Shown here: piece after piece, positions 8,337 to 10,780 of the stretch | Layout: every line of letters starts with the position of its first letter | How positions within the stretch are numbered: position 1 is the stretch's first letter | NCBI GenBank assembly: GCA_946533525.1 | Contig: CAMNBW010000027.1 | Location: 1-10,780, forward strand | Length of the DNA: 10,780 bases | Reading direction: 5' to 3' | DNA from: an uncultured Lachnospiraceae bacterium | Lineage (GTDB): Bacteria > Bacillota > Clostridia > Lachnospirales > Lachnospiraceae | Notes under the pieces: generated by a model | What the model was told of the DNA's origin: nothing | What the model saw: the letters and a program-made list of their open reading frames with translations, nothing else | The model's database searches: none | Translations under genes and position numbers: made by a program

Positions 8337-8381
8337 GTGACAAGCAATTTGTCATTGACAAATAACAGGTCACAGGCGAAA
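8337..8381. promoter_or_regulatory. Palindromic operator, copy 2
   Basis: Positions 8337-8373 form a second 37-bp palindrome matching copy 1 in length, core (TTTGTCATTGACAAATA) and half-site layout: TGACA 8338-8342, TGTCA 8350-8354, TGACA 8356-8360 and GGTCA 8368-8372, the last with one mismatch. The flanking AGGCGAAA (8374-8381) repeats, on the opposite strand, the TTTCGCCT beside copy 1. Similarity continues outward: both flanks keep GA, GGG and a T-rich hexamer at the spacing where copy 1 has TATAAT. The site lies in the 317-base gap between the lipoprotein gene and the tRNA gene and probably serves the leftward operon. The rest of the gap has only AT-rich sequence and short GGGATTT repeats. 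Confidence 0.75.
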
Positions 8382-8433
8382 AGAGAGGGTCTTTGGGTTA
8401 TTTTTTCGGGATTTCGGGATTTTTCAAAAGTAC

Positions 8434-8462
8434 TTGACTATTTGATTCAGCTATAATATAAT
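8434..8462 (+). promoter_or_regulatory. tRNA-Pro promoter
   Basis: TTGACT at 8434-8439 and TATAAT at 8457-8462 are separated by 17 bases, close to consensus. An overlapping TATAAT at 8452-8457 is only 12 bases from the -35 box and is less suitable. Transcription would start near 8469, about 27 bases before the mature tRNA. The leader contains a small hairpin (TGCCG 8471-8475 with CGGCA 8482-8486), which a processing enzyme would remove. Confidence 0.8.
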
Positions 8463-8495
8463 GTCATTCGTGCCGCGAGAACGGCAGAAAAAATC

Positions 8496-8570
8496 CGGGG
8501 TGTGGCTCAGTTTGGCTAGAGCGCTACATTAGGGATGTAGAGGCCGCAAGTTCGAATCTTGTCACTCCGA
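8496..8570 (+). tRNA. tRNA-Pro, anticodon AGG
   Basis: A complete cloverleaf folds by hand. The acceptor stem pairs CGGGGTG (8496-8502) with CACTCCG (8563-8569), with one G-T pair; A8570 is the discriminator. The D stem is GCTC/GAGC, the anticodon stem CTACA/TGTAG with loop TTAGGGA (8529-8535), and the T arm is GCAAG-TTCGAAT-CTTGT. U33 and G37 are in place, giving anticodon AGG at 8531-8533. The C1-G72 pair with A73 is the proline identity pattern known from bacteria. The CCA end is not encoded. A34 is uncommon in bacterial proline tRNAs. Confidence 0.92.
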
Positions 8571-8613
8571 TAAATAAAAGAGGTGTTCCGTCAGGAATGC
8601 CTCTTTTATTTAT
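8570..8613 (+). terminator. Terminator after tRNA-Pro
   Basis: ATAAATAAAAGAGG (8570-8583) pairs perfectly with CCTCTTTTATTTAT (8600-8613). Inside, TTCC and GGAA extend the stem around a GTCA loop. The T-rich 3' arm makes it a convincing intrinsic terminator. It starts at the last tRNA base, so the stem may also guide 3' processing. Confidence 0.85.
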
Positions 8614-8655
8614 CGCTTTTGATAAAATTTAATTTTGGGGTCACAGGCATTCCTC

Positions 8656-8764
8656 AGGGATGTAGGGCAAAACCGTCCAGTGGACGGTTTTGAGCCGCGT
8701 TTAGCCGAGCCGAGCGAGGCTGCGGCCGGGCATCCGCAAGTTCGAATCTTGTCACTCCGATAAA
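8656..8764 (+). pseudogene. Broken duplicate of the tRNA-Pro 3' half
   Basis: Two blocks of the intact tRNA recur in order. AGGGATGTAG (8656-8665) repeats 8531-8540, the anticodon, loop and 3' anticodon stem. CCGCAAG to GATAAA (8734-8764) repeats 8544-8574 exactly for 31 bases, covering the T arm, the acceptor 3' strand, the discriminator and TAAA beyond it. In the intact gene only three bases (AGG) separate the blocks; here 68 bases do. The 5' half of the tRNA is absent or unrecognisable, so no functional tRNA can form. A 31-bp direct repeat of a tRNA 3' end is typical of integrase attachment scars, but the roughly 190-bp interval has no integrase. Confidence 0.75.
8658..8735 (+). repeat. 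Hairpin-rich insert within the tRNA remnant
   Basis: This GC-rich stretch folds into two stem-loops closed by a third helix. Hairpin one pairs CAAAACCGTCC (8668-8678) with GGACGGTTTTG (8682-8692) around a three-base loop. Hairpin two pairs GCCGC (8694-8698) with GCGGC (8722-8726) and AGCC (8703-8706) with GGCT (8718-8721). GGATG (8658-8662) pairs with CATCC (8731-8735) as the closing helix. The compact palindromic form resembles interspersed extragenic palindromic elements; whether it recurs elsewhere in the genome cannot be seen here. Confidence 0.6.
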
Positions 8765-8765
8765 A

Positions 8766-8812
8766 AAGTGGCTGTCGCATTAGATTAAGTCATCTGGGCG
8801 ATAGCCCTTTTT
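8766..8812 (+). repeat. Left end of the IS, foldable with T-tract
   Basis: The terminal repeat GGCTGTCGC (8770-8778) can pair with GCGATAGCC (8798-8806), one pair being G-T, and is followed by CTTTTT (8807-8812). Read rightward into the element this resembles a weak intrinsic terminator with a 19-base loop. The right end has the same plan on the other strand. Confidence 0.65.
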
Positions 8813-8933
8813 GGCACCCAAAAACGAGTACTTACATCTCCTTTTTGCTAATACATCATATTTTTAGAGTAACTTAATAGACCGAAGATAACTTCGGATC
8901 AGATTCAAAACTTCGATTTTGGAGGATCAAAAA

Positions 8934-10568
8934 TTATGCTGTTTTCTTCAGCTCAAAAAGATGGGTTCCTGTTCGGCCAGACATGATTTTGTGATGCAAC
9001 TTATTGATATCGAATCCGATTGCAAGCATAACACTTTGTGCCAGAACATTCTTCGTCCCTCTATACAAATATCTTCGGAAGTTCATGTCTTCTTTTACAT
9101 TCGCAAATGAACCTTCAGCCTGAATGCTGCGGTTCATTCTGAGTTGTGTACCGAATTCGCTAGTTATCCGTTCTAGGCATTCACTGCGTTTTTCTTCAAG
9201 TTTCCTAGATACGTAAAGTCTTTTGTTCCTGTCTTCAAATGGTGTCTTACAGTTGTTGCCTTTAATGCAATCTTTCTTGTACGGGCATCCACTGCAACTA
9301 GCACATTCATATGTAGTGACACTTCTTAAATAACCGCTTCCAGTTTTTTCGTTGCGAGTAGAGATTGCCTTTAATTCTTTGCCATTTCTGCAAACATAAA
9401 CATCATTATCTTTGTCATGATCCATGTTTTCACGTCTGCTTATGTCATTTTTAAATTTTTTTGTTTTTGAAAGCTCATAATTCTGAGGTTTTATGTATGC
9501 TGTTTGACCATTTCCCTCGACAAAAACATAATTCTCTTCACTTTCATAACCAGCATCGGCCACGATGTTCTTGTATTTAAACGGCAGATTGTATTCCATG
9601 TCATTGAGAAATGGTATAAGTGTCAGGGTATCTGTAGGATTGGGGAATATATCAAGCCAGGTAACATACTCGGCATCGACACCATGCTGGAGATTATAAG
9701 CAGGCTTAAGCTGTCCATTCAGCATGGCATCTTCTTTCATGCGCATGAATGTTGCATCAGGATCTGTTTTTGAATAACTGTTACGGCTACCGCACGCATA
9801 AATCTTATATGTGTAATCCTTGAGCCTCTTTATATATTCTTCAAGTGTTTCAATAGATCTTTGAAGAACTGCTTTTCTCTTTCCAGAGCCATAGACAAAC
9901 ACAATTCCTTCGTCATCCTTGATTTTGTAGAGCTTTTTCCGGAGTCTCTTTAATGTATGAAGTGATATCTTGTCATCATAGACAATCTTCAGACCATAGA
10001 GTTCTTCGCACTCTGCGCAGAAAAGGCATATCTTATCAACCAGTTTAGTCATATTCTTCGAAACTGCTTTTTTCCATACAAAAGTATATTTATTTGCAAC
10101 AGATTCAATCTTTGTACCATCGATGAATATGTTCTCTCCAGAGATTTCACCTAGATCCAGAAGGATTGTTCCGACCTGTGCCATCATCTGCTTTGAGCAC
10201 TGTGACAGGTGCATAGAAATAAATCTTGCGATGGTTGAATGGTCTGGTGCTGGCATGCCTTCAAGAAGGTACATGAAATTGATATCACGTTTGCATGAGG
10301 TTTCTATATCTCGAGATGAGAAGATTCTATTCATTGCTGCATAAACCGCTATCTTCATCATATGACGGGGCGTTGCCTGGCCTTTTCTGATTCTTTCATA
10401 TGTTGCATAAAGATCAGAAAGATCCATCTCCTCCACGAATGCGCTTACCAGGCGAACTGGATCGTCATCTGCTATTGATAACTCTATGTCGAGCGGAAGT
10501 TTTATTTGATGATTTAAGGAAGAAAGGCTATAATTTCCTTGTAATATATTGTTTAGTCGCATAAACAT
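8934..10568 (-). CDS. IS1182-family DDE transposase
   Basis: A 544-residue transposase of apparently full length that would cut and join the ends of its own element. The N-terminal region (about 15-120) is the DUF772-type domain seen in IS5/IS1182 transposases (TPRHMMKIAVYAAMNRIFSSR, APDHSTIARF). The catalytic triad is visible: Asp150 in FIDGTKIES, Asp338 in VADAGYES and Glu485 in QAEGSFANVKEDMNFRRY. A cysteine cluster (Cys422, 425, 428, 434, 440) lies before the last acidic residue, as is usual in this family, and may bind metal. No frameshift or stop interrupts the frame. The start at 10568 has no clear Shine-Dalgarno site; another ATG is two codons inside. A strong hairpin immediately upstream may limit expression. 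Confidence 0.93.
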   Translation of the reverse strand: MFMRLNNILQGNYSLSSLNHQIKLPLDIELSIADDDPVRLVSAFVEEMDLSDLYATYERIRKGQATPRHMMKIAVYAAMNRIFSSRDIETSCKRDINFMYLLEGMPAPDHSTIARFISMHLSQCSKQMMAQVGTILLDLGEISGENIFIDGTKIESVANKYTFVWKKAVSKNMTKLVDKICLFCAECEELYGLKIVYDDKISLHTLKRLRKKLYKIKDDEGIVFVYGSGKRKAVLQRSIETLEEYIKRLKDYTYKIYACGSRNSYSKTDPDATFMRMKEDAMLNGQLKPAYNLQHGVDAEYVTWLDIFPNPTDTLTLIPFLNDMEYNLPFKYKNIVADAGYESEENYVFVEGNGQTAYIKPQNYELSKTKKFKNDISRRENMDHDKDNDVYVCRNGKELKAISTRNEKTGSGYLRSVTTYECASCSGCPYKKDCIKGNNCKTPFEDRNKRLYVSRKLEEKRSECLERITSEFGTQLRMNRSIQAEGSFANVKEDMNFRRYLYRGTKNVLAQSVMLAIGFDINKLHHKIMSGRTGTHLFELKKTA

Positions 10569-10577
10569 ATTTTACAG

Positions 10578-10609
10578 CAAAAGCCAGACTTTTCGAAGTC
10601 TGGCTTTTG
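10578..10609. terminator. Perfect hairpin just upstream of the transposase start
   Basis: CAAAAGCCAGACTT (10578-10591) pairs without mismatch with AAGTCTGGCTTTTG (10596-10609) around TTCG. The stem has T-rich tails on both strands, so it could stop transcription in either direction. It lies ten bases before the transposase ATG. In a read-through transcript it would sit over the ribosome binding region, a known way for insertion sequences to avoid being expressed from outside promoters. Confidence 0.7.
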
Positions 10610-10636
10610 TATTAATACAGTATTATCGCATGACAA
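10609..10636 (-). promoter_or_regulatory. Weak transposase promoter
   Basis: Reading leftward, TTGTCA (10636-10631) and TAATAC (10614-10609) are separated by 16 bases, each one or two mismatches from consensus. Transcription would start inside the hairpin at 10578-10609, so the element's own transcript would carry only part of the stem while read-through transcripts would carry all of it. Confidence 0.4.
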
Positions 10637-10674
10637 AAGGGCCGCGCACTAATTGCTTAGTGCGACAGCCGCTT
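10635..10674 (-). repeat. Right end of the IS, foldable with T-tract
   Basis: CGCACTAA (10645-10652) pairs perfectly with TTAGTGCG (10657-10664) around TTGC. On the minus strand this is followed by GGCCCTTTT (10643-10635), matching the GCCCTTTTT of the left end. Read inward it resembles a weak terminator. Confidence 0.65.
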
Positions 10675-10700
10675 GTTTTGAAGAGGGTATCTTACGGGGG

Positions 10701-10713
10701 CACCAAGCTGGTG
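10701..10713. other. Short palindrome after the rightmost gene
   Basis: CACCA (10701-10705) and TGGTG (10709-10713) form a five-base-pair stem around AGC, just past the stop codon of the leftward gene. It has no T-tract on the minus strand (CCCCCGTAAG follows), so it is at best a weak terminator. Confidence 0.25.
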
Positions 10714-10715
10714 AT

Positions 10716-10780
10716 TTACTTCCCATTTTGCTGTCTGAGCTTGCAGAGCTCGTCCCAGCCGATGGCTTCGGTGGAGAAGC
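10716..10780 (-). CDS. C-terminal end of an unidentified leftward gene (partial)
   Basis: Reading leftward from the window edge, an open frame ends in TAA at 10718-10716 and encodes FSTEAIGWDELCKLRQQNGK. The composition is that of a real C terminus, with an amphipathic helix WDELCKLRQQ and a polar tail, and its GC-rich codons match the operon rather than the insertion sequence. The fragment is too short to identify a family. The insertion sequence lies about 40 bases beyond its stop, so the gene itself is not interrupted within this window. Confidence 0.55.
   Translation of the reverse strand, partial: FSTEAIGWDELCKLRQQNGK

Larger units (their letters stand above)
8766..10674 (-). mobile_element. 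Insertion sequence, IS1182 family
   Basis: A 1.9-kb insertion sequence with one transposase gene. Imperfect terminal inverted repeats match at 15 of 17 bases: AAGTGGCTGTCGCATTA at 8766-8782 and, on the opposite strand, AAGCGGCTGTCGCACTA at 10674-10658. No target-site duplication is evident: the left flank is AAAA and the right flank GTTT, so the ends may be off by a few bases or the copy may have rearranged. The left end abuts the tRNA remnant. By eye the element is more A/T-rich than the operon, which fits a separate origin. The stretch 8813-8933 between the left end and the transposase stop holds only AT-rich sequence and a small hairpin (CCGAAG 8882-8887 with CTTCGG 8892-8897). Confidence 0.85.

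Noticed and set aside
8666..8733. A self-splicing or archaeal-type tRNA intron
   Set aside because: At 68 bases it is far too short for a group I intron, it sits outside the anticodon loop, and the 5' half of the tRNA is missing.
8762..10678. Target-site duplication of the insertion sequence
   Set aside because: AAAA on the left and GTTT on the right are not direct repeats; shifting the ends by a few bases does not produce one.
1..10780. CRISPR array or known defence operon
   Set aside because: No regularly spaced repeats and no nuclease, helicase or toxin-antitoxin motifs were recognised; the operon looks like an envelope function.

Overview
The window looks like chromosomal DNA of a Gram-positive member of the Bacillota, most likely class Clostridia and plausibly Lachnospiraceae. 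The evidence is purine-rich Shine-Dalgarno sites, a proline tRNA gene without an encoded CCA tail, an IS1182-type transposase, and zinc-ribbon membrane proteins with Ser/Glu/Thr-rich linkers. The genus cannot be fixed from the sequence alone.

Positions 1-8381 form one apparent functional block. A 598-residue regulator with two helix-turn-helix domains (257-2053, +) converges with a four-gene leftward operon (8178 to 2082, -). The operon encodes a small lipoprotein, a polytopic membrane protein with two zinc ribbons, a single-pass membrane protein with one zinc ribbon, and a 1142-residue exported protein. A separate leftward gene starts at 44 and leaves the window. Each outer edge of the block carries a near-identical 37-bp palindrome (124-160 and 8337-8373), in opposite orientations and outside the coding regions. 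Each has four TGACA/TGTCA half-sites at 12/6/12-bp spacing. The simplest reading is that the tandem-HTH regulator binds both sites and controls itself, the leftward gene at 44 and the envelope operon. This regulon is the best candidate here for an undescribed system; its biochemical output is unknown.

Positions 8434-8764 hold a tRNA-Pro(AGG) gene with its own promoter and a strong terminator. A second, broken copy of the tRNA 3' half follows. Its variable-loop region is replaced by a 68-nt hairpin-rich insert that can fold as a three-way junction. A 31-bp direct repeat of the tRNA 3' end results, as seen at integration scars, but the interval is only about 190 bp and no integrase is visible.

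Positions 8766-10674 are an apparently intact IS1182-family insertion sequence with an intact 544-residue DDE transposase. Its terminal inverted repeats fold into hairpins followed by T-rich tracts, and it abuts the tRNA remnant directly. By eye it is more A/T-rich than the operon. The last bases encode the C-terminal 20 residues of an unidentified leftward gene.
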